A DNA stretch of 36,411 bases from Gemmatimonadaceae bacterium. Its GTDB lineage: Bacteria; Gemmatimonadota; Gemmatimonadetes; Gemmatimonadales; Gemmatimonadaceae. The position numbers and the translations under genes were made by a program. The stretch is from assembly GCA_025450035.1 (NCBI GenBank), contig JANWIF010000145.1:1-36411 (forward strand), given 5' to 3'. Of this stretch, positions 26,615 through 35,103 are shown one piece after another (the stretch's first letter is position 1; each line of letters opens with the position of its first letter). Under the pieces are notes generated by a model, which worked only from the letters and a program-made list of their open reading frames with translations, ran no database searches and was not told where the DNA came from.

Positions 26615-27721
26615 TCATCGATTGTTTACTGCGGACCGTGGTCCGTCACGCGGTTGGGCGGCGGCCCGCAGTGCGCGCGCGCTATTGCGCCGCTGCATGG
26701 CGGGTCCCCACAGATCGCCTAGCCGCGCGACACGATCAGGAATGGTGGCCATGGTGAATGCGCGGAGGTCGAGCGTAGGCGTTACCTCATCCCAAGCAAG
26801 TGGTGTGGAAACAGTGGCGCCCTTGCGTGCCCGCACGGCGTATACAGCCACGACACTCTTTCCTCTCATGTTCTGAATACAATCCAAGTACACCGTTCCG
26901 TGGGGACGGTTCTGCAGTGCGCGCTGCATCGTGGTCTCGCCAGAATGGGCCTCCACCACGCGCCCCGCGACGAGCTGTGCTATGGCAAGCGCGGTGTCGT
27001 ACGATGCGCCGGCTGGGAGCGGGAGAGCGACGTGGATGCCGCGCGAGCCGGAAGTTTTCGGGACACCGCGCAACCCCAATTGGGTGAGCTCCTGATTGAT
27101 CCAGCGCGCGGCCGCAACGACGCGGCCAAATGTGACGCCGGGACCGGGATCGAGATCGATGATGGCGTAGTCGGCGGTGTCGAGGGACGTTACGCGCGAC
27201 ATCCATGGGTCGACTGAAATACAACCGAGTTGGACCGTGTAGAGCAGGGTCATCAGGTCGCCGCCAATGAAGCGGCGCTGTCGATCACCAGCGGTATCGG
27301 CGATTTCCTCCACGCGCACGCCCGCAGGCACGTGCTCGCCGGCGTTCTGCTGGAAGAACATCTCGCCGGCTATCCCGTCGGGGGTGCGCTTGAGGACGAG
27401 CGGGCGGTCGGCAATGCGCGGGAGGATTATTGGCGCAAGCGTGGCATAGTAGCGCATGACGTCGCCCTTGGTGACACCGTCGTCGGGGAAGTACACCTTG
27501 TCCAACGCCGAGACATTGAGCTCGCGGCCGCGCGTGACGCGCAACGTGCCGGCGCCACCCTTACGCTCGATCTCGGTCAGTTGGGCGACGATCGCGTTAT
27601 CGGAACTGGACCGACCCGGGGTCGTCGATTCCGCGGGCCCGGACCGGGGTCGAGGTCCGGACTTGAGCTGGGGGCGCGGGCGCGTCTTACTTGAGCGGGA
27701 GCGGGGGCGACGAGATGGCAT
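26615..27721 (-). CDS. Stand-alone LigD-type primase-polymerase domain protein
   Basis: VSALDKVYFPDDGVTKGDVMRYYATLAPIILPRIADRPLVLKRTPDG..., DTADYAIIDLDPGPGVTFGRVV, KTSGSRGIHVALPL, NMRGKSVVAVYAVRARKGATVSTPLAWDEV; start trimmed to MPSRRPRSRSSK. Confidence 0.9.
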   Translation of the reverse strand: MPSRRPRSRSSKTRPRPQLKSGPRPRSGPAESTTPGRSSSDNAIVAQLTEIERKGGAGTLRVTRGRELNVSALDKVYFPDDGVTKGDVMRYYATLAPIILPRIADRPLVLKRTPDGIAGEMFFQQNAGEHVPAGVRVEEIADTAGDRQRRFIGGDLMTLLYTVQLGCISVDPWMSRVTSLDTADYAIIDLDPGPGVTFGRVVAAARWINQELTQLGLRGVPKTSGSRGIHVALPLPAGASYDTALAIAQLVAGRVVEAHSGETTMQRALQNRPHGTVYLDCIQNMRGKSVVAVYAVRARKGATVSTPLAWDEVTPTLDLRAFTMATIPDRVARLGDLWGPAMQRRNSARALRAAAQPRDGPRSAVNNR

Positions 27722-27808
27722 TCGGACTCCGTCCGGGGATGACGCGTCGCAATGCGTAGTACCAGGTAGGTGGATGCACAAGGTGTGCACACTTCGCCGC
27801 GGCTGCAA

Positions 27809-27836
27809 AAAAACTCCGGCAAGTACCGGAGTTTTT
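27809..27836. terminator. Bidirectional Rho-independent terminator
   Basis: AAAAACTCCGG (27809-27819) / CCGGAGTTTTT (27826-27836), 6-nt loop, A-tract and T-tract on either side; downstream of the minus-strand csp gene. Confidence 0.9.
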
Positions 27837-27879
27837 CAGTGACGTCGTTGGGCCTAGGGGAAGAGGATAGCTGGCGCGA

Positions 27880-28086
27880 TCAGACTTTCTGCACCTCTGC
27901 TGCCTGGGGACCCTTCTGGCCTTGCACGATTTCAAATTCGACTTGGTCGCCTTCGGCTAAAGACTTGAATCCGTTGCCTTGGATTGCGCTGAAGTGGACG
28001 AACACATCGGGGCCACCTTCACGCGAGATGAAGCCGTAGCCTTTTGCATCGTTGAACCACTTCACGGTTCCGGTAATGCGAGACAT
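27880..28086 (-). CDS. cspA: Cold-shock protein, CspA family (second paralogue)
   Basis: [68 protein letters not shown]. Confidence 0.96.
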   Translation of the reverse strand: MSRITGTVKWFNDAKGYGFISREGGPDVFVHFSAIQGNGFKSLAEGDQVEFEIVQGQKGPQAAEVQKV

Positions 28087-28347
28087 GGTACCTTCCCTCT
28101 CCCCTGCTGGGGCGAAACTGTGACGCAGGATCCCGCGCGAGCGGATCGGAACCGTGAGGTCCACGAATCTGCTCAGCGTCATCGTGGGACGAGCCGCAAT
28201 TTAAACATCCGAGATTCTGGATGCCACGACGCTACCCGGCCTGGCACTTCATGAATCGGGCCATTAGTGAGCGGTGCGGCCGGATGCGAACCGGTAGCGA
28301 CACGATACGCTTGTGCTGCCGACAATGCGGCGGAACTGCCGAGTGTG

Positions 28348-28557
28348 CTAGGCGGCGCCGGCGATGTAGCGTGCGATGCGTCCGCAGTTGGCGCAGCGCA
28401 ACGTGACGTGGCAGCGCGGGGGTGGAGGAGTGAAGTCCGGGTCGCGCAGGATATCACCGGAGCAGGATGGGCAGCTGAGTGGCATACCGTTGCGATCGTG
28501 TGAAATCAGCTGGAGCGCTTGAGCGGGGTTGTACGTGGCCGGTCGAGGCTTACGCAT
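28348..28557 (-). CDS. Small zinc-ribbon protein
   Basis: MRKPRPATYNPAQALQLISHDRNGMPLSCPSCSGDILRDPDFTPPPPRCHVTLRCANCGRIARYI: two CxxC pairs. Confidence 0.6.
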   Translation of the reverse strand: MRKPRPATYNPAQALQLISHDRNGMPLSCPSCSGDILRDPDFTPPPPRCHVTLRCANCGRIARYIAGAA

Positions 28558-28837
28558 TGATTCCTCCAGGGTGAACCACAGCGGCGTCTGTTCGGCCGAA
28601 GCGGACGCCGATCAACCACGGGGGGGCCTGTTACGCCCCGTCAACCTCCTCCCCCCACGTAGGAGAAACGCTTCGCGGTGCGAGAACGTTGTCGCGGTGG
28701 GGCAAGCGGAGGCGGGTGCACGCCAGCGGGCCGAGTTGGAGCTCGCGCGAGGCACGCCGATTGGCTAGATACACTGTATACCACCCGGGTTGCCAACGCG
28801 TTCCCTAAATTGGCGACGGGCGCGCTACGGCCGCCTC

Positions 28838-29059
28838 TTAGCCGGCGTAGACGATCTCGCCCTCTTCGTCGATGCCGAGCTCCTGCTGCATATCGCAAAC
28901 GCCACAGACTTTCACTGCGCGCCATGCAACGCCCAACTCGCTGCGCACCGCAGCGGTGGCTGGCTTCACTATCAGCTTCTTGTAGCTATACTCGCCGCAG
29001 TTCTCGCATGCGTGTGCTTTGGCGATTCGCTCGGCCCGCTCACGAGTGATTTTTGCCAA
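28838..29059 (-). CDS. Small protein with two CxxC motifs (zinc-binding)
   Basis: MAKITRERAERIAKAHACENCGEYSYKKLIVKPATAAVRSELGVAWRAVKVCGVCDMQQELGIDEEGEIVYAG. Confidence 0.75.
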   Translation of the reverse strand: MAKITRERAERIAKAHACENCGEYSYKKLIVKPATAAVRSELGVAWRAVKVCGVCDMQQELGIDEEGEIVYAG

Positions 29060-29062
29060 GCG

Positions 29063-30181
29063 TCAACCTTTCTGCGGTTCGGACGACGGACCCGCGGCAG
29101 GCGGAATGCCAAGAAGCGGAGGGAATGTAACCGTCGCGTTTGGTGTAGGGCGGGATGTGTCTGCAGGCTTCCCGCTGCCCGACGAAGACTCGTCGGCGCG
29201 GCCTCCGGTTCCGGTTCGCCCCATGAGCTCGCGTAGGCCGCCGAGTGCGCCCATGACGCCCGCGGCTTCGGCCGGGAGGAAAATTGTAGAGCCCTTGCCC
29301 TGCGTTAGCACAGGGAGGGCCTCGAGATACTTGAGACCAAGGAGGTAGAGTGACACCTCGCCCGGAGGCAGCACCGCGCCGATGCGGCGAATGGCTTCTG
29401 CCTCCGCCTCGGCCATTGCCAGGCGTGCCGTCGCGAGACCTTGGGCGCGAAGCACCGAGGCCTCGGACTCGCCCTGCGCCCGGCTCACCTGCGACTGCTG
29501 GACGCCCTCGGACTCGAGAATCGCCGCGCGCTTGGACGCTTCGGCGTTGGTCACTGCCGCGCGGCGTTCGCGTTCGGCGCGCATCTGCAGTTCCATCGAC
29601 TGTTGGATGTCGCGTGGCGGCTCGATGCTCTGCAACTCGACGCGCGTCACATCGACGCCCCAGCCAATGGACGCTTCCTCTATGATCTCGCGCATGCGCT
29701 TGTTGATCTGGTCGCGGCTCGCGAGCGTGCTATCGAGTTCCATCTCGCCCACGATGTTGCGCAGCGTGGTGCGAGTGAGTGTCTCGAGGGCAAACGGAAG
29801 ATTCTGCACGGCGTACGTGGCCTTCTGTGGATCGGCGACGCGGTAGTACAGCACCGCATCGATGTCGATGGTCACGTTGTCTTTGGTGATCACCGACTGG
29901 CTCGGAAAGTTGAGCACCTGTTCGCGCAGGTCGATACGCGTGGTGGACCCGGCGATGAGCCGCCTGTTGCCACTTGCATCGCCTACCGCGTAGCGGACAT
30001 CGATGGCGCGCGGCCGCTCAAATCCCGGGATGAGGATGTTGAGTCCGGAGCGTGCAATGCGATTGAACCGCCCCAGGCGCTCGATGACCATGACCTCTGC
30101 TTGTCCCACCACCTTGAAGGTCTTGCTGACGACAAACAGGCCGACGACGATGATGAGTCCGAGGATGATCAGGCCGGTCAT
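29063..30181 (-). CDS. SPFH/Band-7 domain protein (stomatin/paraslipin-like)
   Basis: TM helix then QAEVMVIERLGRFNRIARSGLNILIPGFER, VTIDIDAVLYYRVADPQKATYAVQNLPFALETLTRTTLRNIVGEMELDSTLASRDQIN, WGVDVTRVELQSIEPP. Confidence 0.95.
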   Translation of the reverse strand: MTGLIILGLIIVVGLFVVSKTFKVVGQAEVMVIERLGRFNRIARSGLNILIPGFERPRAIDVRYAVGDASGNRRLIAGSTTRIDLREQVLNFPSQSVITKDNVTIDIDAVLYYRVADPQKATYAVQNLPFALETLTRTTLRNIVGEMELDSTLASRDQINKRMREIIEEASIGWGVDVTRVELQSIEPPRDIQQSMELQMRAERERRAAVTNAEASKRAAILESEGVQQSQVSRAQGESEASVLRAQGLATARLAMAEAEAEAIRRIGAVLPPGEVSLYLLGLKYLEALPVLTQGKGSTIFLPAEAAGVMGALGGLRELMGRTGTGGRADESSSGSGKPADTSRPTPNATVTFPPLLGIPPAAGPSSEPQKG

Positions 30182-30324
30182 AGGGGCTGAGGCAAGAGGG
30201 AAGAGGAAAGAGGCGAAAGTAGATAGGCGAGAACCACTCGCCACCGATCTCCAATCTAAGAGTAACCGTCTCGTCCAGCCGCGGCAGACAGGAATACCCC
30301 GCGCCCGATTCGCTACTACCCCTC

Positions 30325-31395
30325 TTACTTCTCGCCTGTTGTCTCCACCCTGTCGGTCCACCTCGCAATGAAGACATTCGTCTCGTGGGGGTCGGAGGCA
30401 TTGCGGCTGGAGGCCCAGACGAGGTATTTGCCGTCGGGGCTGAATTGGGGGAAGCCATCGAATCCCGGATCGGTGGTGATCTGCTCCAGGTTGGAGCCGT
30501 CGGGATCGATGAGGTACAGGTCGAAATTGCCGCTATGCGGACTCTTGTAGTTGGACGAGAAGATGATCCGCGTGCCGTCGGGCGTGTAGAACGGCGCGAA
30601 ATTGGCGCCTCCCAAGTGCGTTACCTGGTGCTGGTCGCTCCCATCGGCGTTCATGATCCATATCTCCATCTTGTTCGGCCGCACGATGTGCTGTGCGAGG
30701 AGGGCACGGTACTCGGCGAGCTCGGTGGAGTCGGTCGGGTGGTTCGCGCGATAGACGATCTTGGTGCCATCCGGGGAGAAGAACGCGCCGCCGTCATAGC
30801 CGACTGCGTCAGTCAGGCGTCGTACGTCGGTCCCGTCGACGTTCATCGTGTAGATGTCGAGATCGCCGTCCTTGAGGGACGTGAACACGATCGTCCGTCC
30901 GTTGGGCGACAGTGTGCCTTCGGCTGTGTAGACGCCGAAGTCGGTTAGGCGCTGGAGATTCGAGCCGTCGGCGTTCGCGGTGTAGATGTCGTACGGGTCC
31001 AGCCCCCACACATAGCCCTTCGACGGATCGGGCTTGGGAGGGCACGCACTGTCGGCGGCGTGTGTGGAGGCGAAGAAGATCTTCGTGTCGTAGGCGAAGA
31101 AATAGCCACACGTGGTCTTTCCGGTGCCCGTGGACACGCGGTGCACGTCGGAGCCGTCGATATTCATGATGAACTGCTGATCGCAGCTTCGGCCGTCGCG
31201 TGTGGACTGGAAGATGAGCCGCTTCCCGTCCTCGCTGAAATACGCTTCGGCGTTGGCGCCGCCGTGCGTGAGCTGCCGGATGTGCGAGAGATGCGACTCA
31301 CCCTGCGCGGGCGTGACCCTCGCCTGAGGAACGGGGTGGGAGCATGCGGCCGCGACCACGAGGGTGGCCGCGGCGACTGCTTGCTGGAGTCTCAT
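30325..31395 (-). CDS. PD40/TolB-like beta-propeller lipoprotein
   Basis: Lipobox LVVAAACSHP; repeats DIYTANADGSNLQRLTDFG, DLDIYTMNVDGTDVRRLTDAVGYDGGAFFSPDGTKIVY, FDLYLIDPDGSNLEQIT. Confidence 0.9.
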   Translation of the reverse strand: MRLQQAVAAATLVVAAACSHPVPQARVTPAQGESHLSHIRQLTHGGANAEAYFSEDGKRLIFQSTRDGRSCDQQFIMNIDGSDVHRVSTGTGKTTCGYFFAYDTKIFFASTHAADSACPPKPDPSKGYVWGLDPYDIYTANADGSNLQRLTDFGVYTAEGTLSPNGRTIVFTSLKDGDLDIYTMNVDGTDVRRLTDAVGYDGGAFFSPDGTKIVYRANHPTDSTELAEYRALLAQHIVRPNKMEIWIMNADGSDQHQVTHLGGANFAPFYTPDGTRIIFSSNYKSPHSGNFDLYLIDPDGSNLEQITTDPGFDGFPQFSPDGKYLVWASSRNASDPHETNVFIARWTDRVETTGEK

Positions 31396-31404
31396 GCTAC
31401 CAAC

Positions 31405-33006
31405 TTACCGCCTCGTGGCAGAGGTGGTTTGCGCGAGAGCAAACAGGTCCTTCTGCGTCGTGCCTTTGCGAAGGAGTTGCATGGCCTTCTGGAGCTGCTG
31501 GTCGCTCGGAATCTGCCGACGGAACGCCGTCGAATCGCCGAAAGCCAGCTCCGCAACCTGATTGGCGATCCAGCGGTCGATCAGCGGTGACGCTGCATCG
31601 TACTGTGCCCGATCCACGCTGATCTTCGCCGCTTGCAGCCGGCGATAGAGCTCGCTTCGCCACTCCGGTTTCACGGTGAACGAGGGCGAGACCGTGCCTT
31701 TGAGCTCGAGTGCATAGGCGTACAAAACGCCACGAACGGCCGGGTATTTGGGCGCGATGGTCTTGAAAAATTGCTGCTCCGTCGTCGTAACCGTGTCGTC
31801 GGGAATGATCACATCGGGCGTGATGCCACCGCCGCCGTATATCAGACGGCCGGCGTCGCTGCGATAAGCAGGCCGGCTCTTCTTGACCGATTCCTTCTCG
31901 AGCGAATCTGGTGCTGTCGAATCGGCCGCTACGCCGTCGTCATCCGGATTGGCGGGCTTGCGATTTTTCTGAATGGACCGGCCGCTGGGTGTGTACCACT
32001 TGCCGGTGGTCAGTTTGAGCGCCCATCCGTCCTCGACGGGAAACACAGTCTGCACGAGCCCTTTGCCGAACGACGTGGTACCGACAACGAGCCCGCGGTC
32101 ATGATCCTGGAGGGCGCCTGTCACAATCTCGGCCGCCGACGCGGTGTAGCCGTTCACCAGGACGACGAGCGGAACCGATTGAATGTGTTCATCATCGTGC
32201 GCCGTGTAGACCTGGGGTAGGCCCTGGCGCATACGCACGCTGGCGATCTGCTGACCATTGCTCAGGAACAGGTCGGCTACCTGCAGCCCCTGGTCGAGAA
32301 TGCCTCCCGGATCGTTGCGCAGATCGAGGACGATCGACTTCGCGCCCTGCTTGACGAGCTGATTGACCGCGGTCTGGAGTTCATCGGCCGCGTCTTCATT
32401 GAACGTCTGGAGCGGGATGTATGCGATCTTGTCGTCGAGCATGAGCGAGTACGGCACTGCCGGAACGTGAATCTCGGCACGCGTGAACGTGTACTCGATT
32501 GGTTCGGTGACTCCAGGGCGGGCGAAACGCACCTGTACCTTGGTCCCCACCGTGCCTATCAACACATCGGATACTTTCTGCGACGACCATCCGCGAATGA
32601 CGGTGGTGTCGATGCCGATGATGTGATCGCCGGGCTGAACGCCGGCCGACTGCGCCGGGCTGTGGGAGAACACATGCACCACGACGATGCTGCCGTCCTG
32701 ATCTTCGATCTGCATGCCGATACCGCCGTAGCGGCCGGATGACAGCGTGGAGAAGCGCTTCAGCTCGGCGGGGGAGAAAAGCTCCTAGTACGGATCGTTG
32801 AGCTGTTTGACCAATCCGCGTGCCGCTTTCTCGTACAATGCGTTGGCATCGACCGTGTCGACGAAACGGTCGGAGACCAGCGACACCACTTGATCGAAGA
32901 CACGCGCACCGTCGCGGCCGACCCGTTCGCGGATTGTGAACCCGCCGATGACTACCGGAAGGACGAGAGCACCGGCGACGATAACCGTGCGAAGACGGCG
33001 AGACAT
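31405..33006 (-). pseudogene. S41 family C-terminal processing peptidase (CtpA-like) interrupted by an in-frame TAG at 32787-32785
   Basis: N-terminal part MSRRLRTVIVAGALVLPVV...KAARGLVKQLNDPY-* then ELFSPAELKRFSTLSSGRYGGIGMQIEDQDGSIVVVHVFSHSPAQSAGVQPGDHIIGID... in the same frame; PDZ and S41 catalytic NGYTASAAEIVTGALQDHDRGLVVGTTSFGKG intact. Confidence 0.85.
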
Positions 33007-33030
33007 GACACCATCCGAGTCGGAGGGTCG

Positions 33031-33053
33031 GCGCGCCGGGAATTCCGGCGCGC
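33031..33053. repeat. 9-bp-arm hairpin in the 5' leader of the S41 peptidase gene
   Basis: GCGCGCCGG (33031-33039) GAATT CCGGCGCGC (33045-33053), 25 nt upstream of the ATG on the minus strand. Confidence 0.6.
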
Positions 33054-33114
33054 ACGCTGTTCCAAAGATACGACGGCCGCGGATAGATGTTCCTCGTCCG
33101 TCCATGCCCGCCGA

Positions 33115-33315
33115 TCAAGCCATGCCTGCCGGCTCCCCCGCTTCACCGCCCGAATTGGCGTCGCCCGAAGTGAGGAGCTGCTTCCATGTGAGCTCCGGGC
33201 CCTTGCGGAAGCCCTTTTGGGTGAGCTTCACCCCTTCGGGGGAGATTGCGACCATGTATGCCTGTCCGTCGATCTCGATCTCCCGCTTGAGCGTTTTCTC
33301 CAGCTTGGTCGCCAT
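33115..33315 (-). CDS. Small conserved-looking hypothetical protein
   Basis: MATKLEKTLKREIEIDGQAYMVAISPEGVKLTQKGFRKGPELTWKQLLTSGDANSGGEAGEPAGMA with upstream GGAG. Confidence 0.75.
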   Translation of the reverse strand: MATKLEKTLKREIEIDGQAYMVAISPEGVKLTQKGFRKGPELTWKQLLTSGDANSGGEAGEPAGMA

Positions 33316-33341
33316 GTGATGCTCTCCGTGAAAGTCAGGAT

Positions 33342-33358
33342 GGGGGGGGGGGGGGGGG
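33342..33358. repeat. Homopolymeric G17 tract
   Basis: Read directly; starts 27 nt upstream of the minus-strand ATG at 33315. Confidence 0.9.
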
Positions 33359-33388
33359 AACCGCAGGAAACGCTGGACACGAAACGCA

Positions 33389-34240
33389 TCAGGTCGCCCG
33401 CGTCGACAAAACATAATCGACAAACCAATCCCGCTTGTGCTGCCGAACGGCCGCGTCGCGCAACAACCCGGCTGCGAGTAGCATCTCGTGTGCCGGTTGC
33501 AACACACGCTGCAGGTGAGACGGGTAGCGTTGGGCGAGCGGAAGACGCTCGGCGAGCTCTGCCAATCCCACCCGCCAAGCGAGATTTCCCTCCTCGCGGG
33601 CGACCTCGAGTAGTCGATAGAGCCGCCGGGCCACGGGGGACGAAAGCGCCTGGTAGTGGGTCACCGATAGGGACACGGTACGTCCGGCCGCGATGTTGGC
33701 CCGGGGACCCGCAGCCAGGGTGACCACCGCTTCGCCGGGCTCGGAGGCGGCTATGCTGGGAAAGAGCGCCAGCTGGTCGCGATCCAGCGATCGGCGGCGC
33801 TCGATGAACACAGCCGTCAAGACGTTGAATCGCGCATCGACAGCGTTGCCGGCGCCGGCGTCGAAGTACGCGTTCTGTGATTCGAGCGTCGTGTGTTGGA
33901 GTCGAGTGAGCGCGGCGCGCAACTGTTCGTACGTGCGCCCATCCACCCGGCGACCGATGGAGCGCAGGAATGCGTGCAGGGTGAACGTTACCATGCCGTC
34001 CGCGGGCGACCCCAGGTCGTGATAGCGGTGCCATAGCTCTACGTAGACATCCTGGTCGAAGGTACCCGGCAGGCGATCGCCGGGACGCGGAAGAACGCGC
34101 CATCGTCCGCCGCCGGGCGGGGCATAGGCGATTGCGGAATCGTCGGCCGAGTCGCTGAGCCGAAACAACGGCAACGCCTCGAGCGACCGGTCGAGCACGA
34201 TGATGCGCGTGGTACTGCGTCGTCGCGCCGCGAGACTCAT
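33389..34240 (-). CDS. Replication initiator protein A (RPA/RepA plasmid-type) homologue
   Basis: LPGTFDQDVYVELWHRYHDLGSPADGMVTFTLHAFLRSIGRRVDGRTYEQLRAALTRLQHTTLES...VARRLYRLLEVAREEGNLAWRVGLAELAERLPL resembles the RPA initiator family layout. Confidence 0.7.
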   Translation of the reverse strand: MSLAARRRSTTRIIVLDRSLEALPLFRLSDSADDSAIAYAPPGGGRWRVLPRPGDRLPGTFDQDVYVELWHRYHDLGSPADGMVTFTLHAFLRSIGRRVDGRTYEQLRAALTRLQHTTLESQNAYFDAGAGNAVDARFNVLTAVFIERRRSLDRDQLALFPSIAASEPGEAVVTLAAGPRANIAAGRTVSLSVTHYQALSSPVARRLYRLLEVAREEGNLAWRVGLAELAERLPLAQRYPSHLQRVLQPAHEMLLAAGLLRDAAVRQHKRDWFVDYVLSTRAT

Positions 34241-34297
34241 GCCCTAAAGTACGGCGGCACAGGCACTCGGGGCCAGATGAGTTCGACGAAACAGCAC

Positions 34298-35005
34298 TCA
34301 TCCCAAGCGAATCAGTTGTCCGGTAATGGCGCGCGCGGCATCCGAGCACAGCCATGCCACGATGGTGGCGACGTCTTCACGCTCAACGTAGCGGACCTTG
34401 TCTCCCATGCTGGCCATGTTTGCCGCGGTGCGAATCGCGGTTGGGGCGATGGCATTGGCGCGCACGCCGTTCGCACGCTCCTCTTCCGCCACGGCGCGCA
34501 TCAGCGCGACCACGGCACTCTTTGCGGCGCCGTATGCGGACATGGCTATCAGCTTTGCGCCGGGAAGAACGGCGGCGGCGGCGAAATAGACGATAGCGCC
34601 GTTGGCGGCTCGCAGAGACGGAAGAAACGCGCGTGTTGCGAGGTACGCCGTGGTGGCGTTGATGGCAAACTGTGTGTGCCAGGTCGCCAACGTACTTTCA
34701 CCCACGGGTCCACTCATCGCGAAACCACCAGCCACGTTGACGAGCGTATCGACGCGCGTTCCAACAGTGGAGGTGACATCGCTGGCGAGTTGCGCGACCT
34801 GTACTTCATCAGTGAGATCGCAGGCGAACCCCAGGGCTTCGTGCCCTGCCGCGTGCAAGTCGGCCACGCGGGCATCGACTTCGTCCCGTGTCCGACCCAC
34901 GGCGACGATGCGGGCGCCCCGTTCGGCGAGGGTGCGCGCGATGACTTCACCGGCCTGGCCGGGTTTCCCGATGCCAGTGATGACAGCGACGCGGGTTGGG
35001 GGCAT
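34298..35005 (-). CDS. SDR family oxidoreductase
   Basis: VAVITGIGKPGQAGEVIARTLAERGARIVAVGRT, VNVAGGFA, SAYGAAKSAVVALMRAVAEEERANGVRANAIAPTAIRT. Confidence 0.9.
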   Translation of the reverse strand: MPPTRVAVITGIGKPGQAGEVIARTLAERGARIVAVGRTRDEVDARVADLHAAGHEALGFACDLTDEVQVAQLASDVTSTVGTRVDTLVNVAGGFAMSGPVGESTLATWHTQFAINATTAYLATRAFLPSLRAANGAIVYFAAAAVLPGAKLIAMSAYGAAKSAVVALMRAVAEEERANGVRANAIAPTAIRTAANMASMGDKVRYVEREDVATIVAWLCSDAARAITGQLIRLG

Positions 35006-35098
35006 GGTGGTTGGTGGTTGGTGGTTGGTAAACAACTTACTACGATCGTAGTTAGTAGTTCAGCAGCCACCAACCACCAACCACAACCACCAACCACC
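35006..35098. repeat. GGTGGTT-type inverted repeat with a palindromic core in a divergent promoter region
   Basis: 18-bp perfect arms GTGGTTGGTGGTTGGTGG (35007-35024) / CCACCAACCACCAACCAC (35067-35084); core palindrome ACTACGATCGTAGT (35039-35052). Confidence 0.85.
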
Positions 35099-35103
35099 AG
35101 TCA

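Noticed and set aside
32785-32787. TAG in the S41 peptidase as pyrrolysine or a reassigned codon
   Set aside because: TAG is used as an ordinary stop elsewhere in the window (e.g. the lipoprotein gene ending at 15517), and no Pyl context is visible; nonsense mutation or error is simpler.
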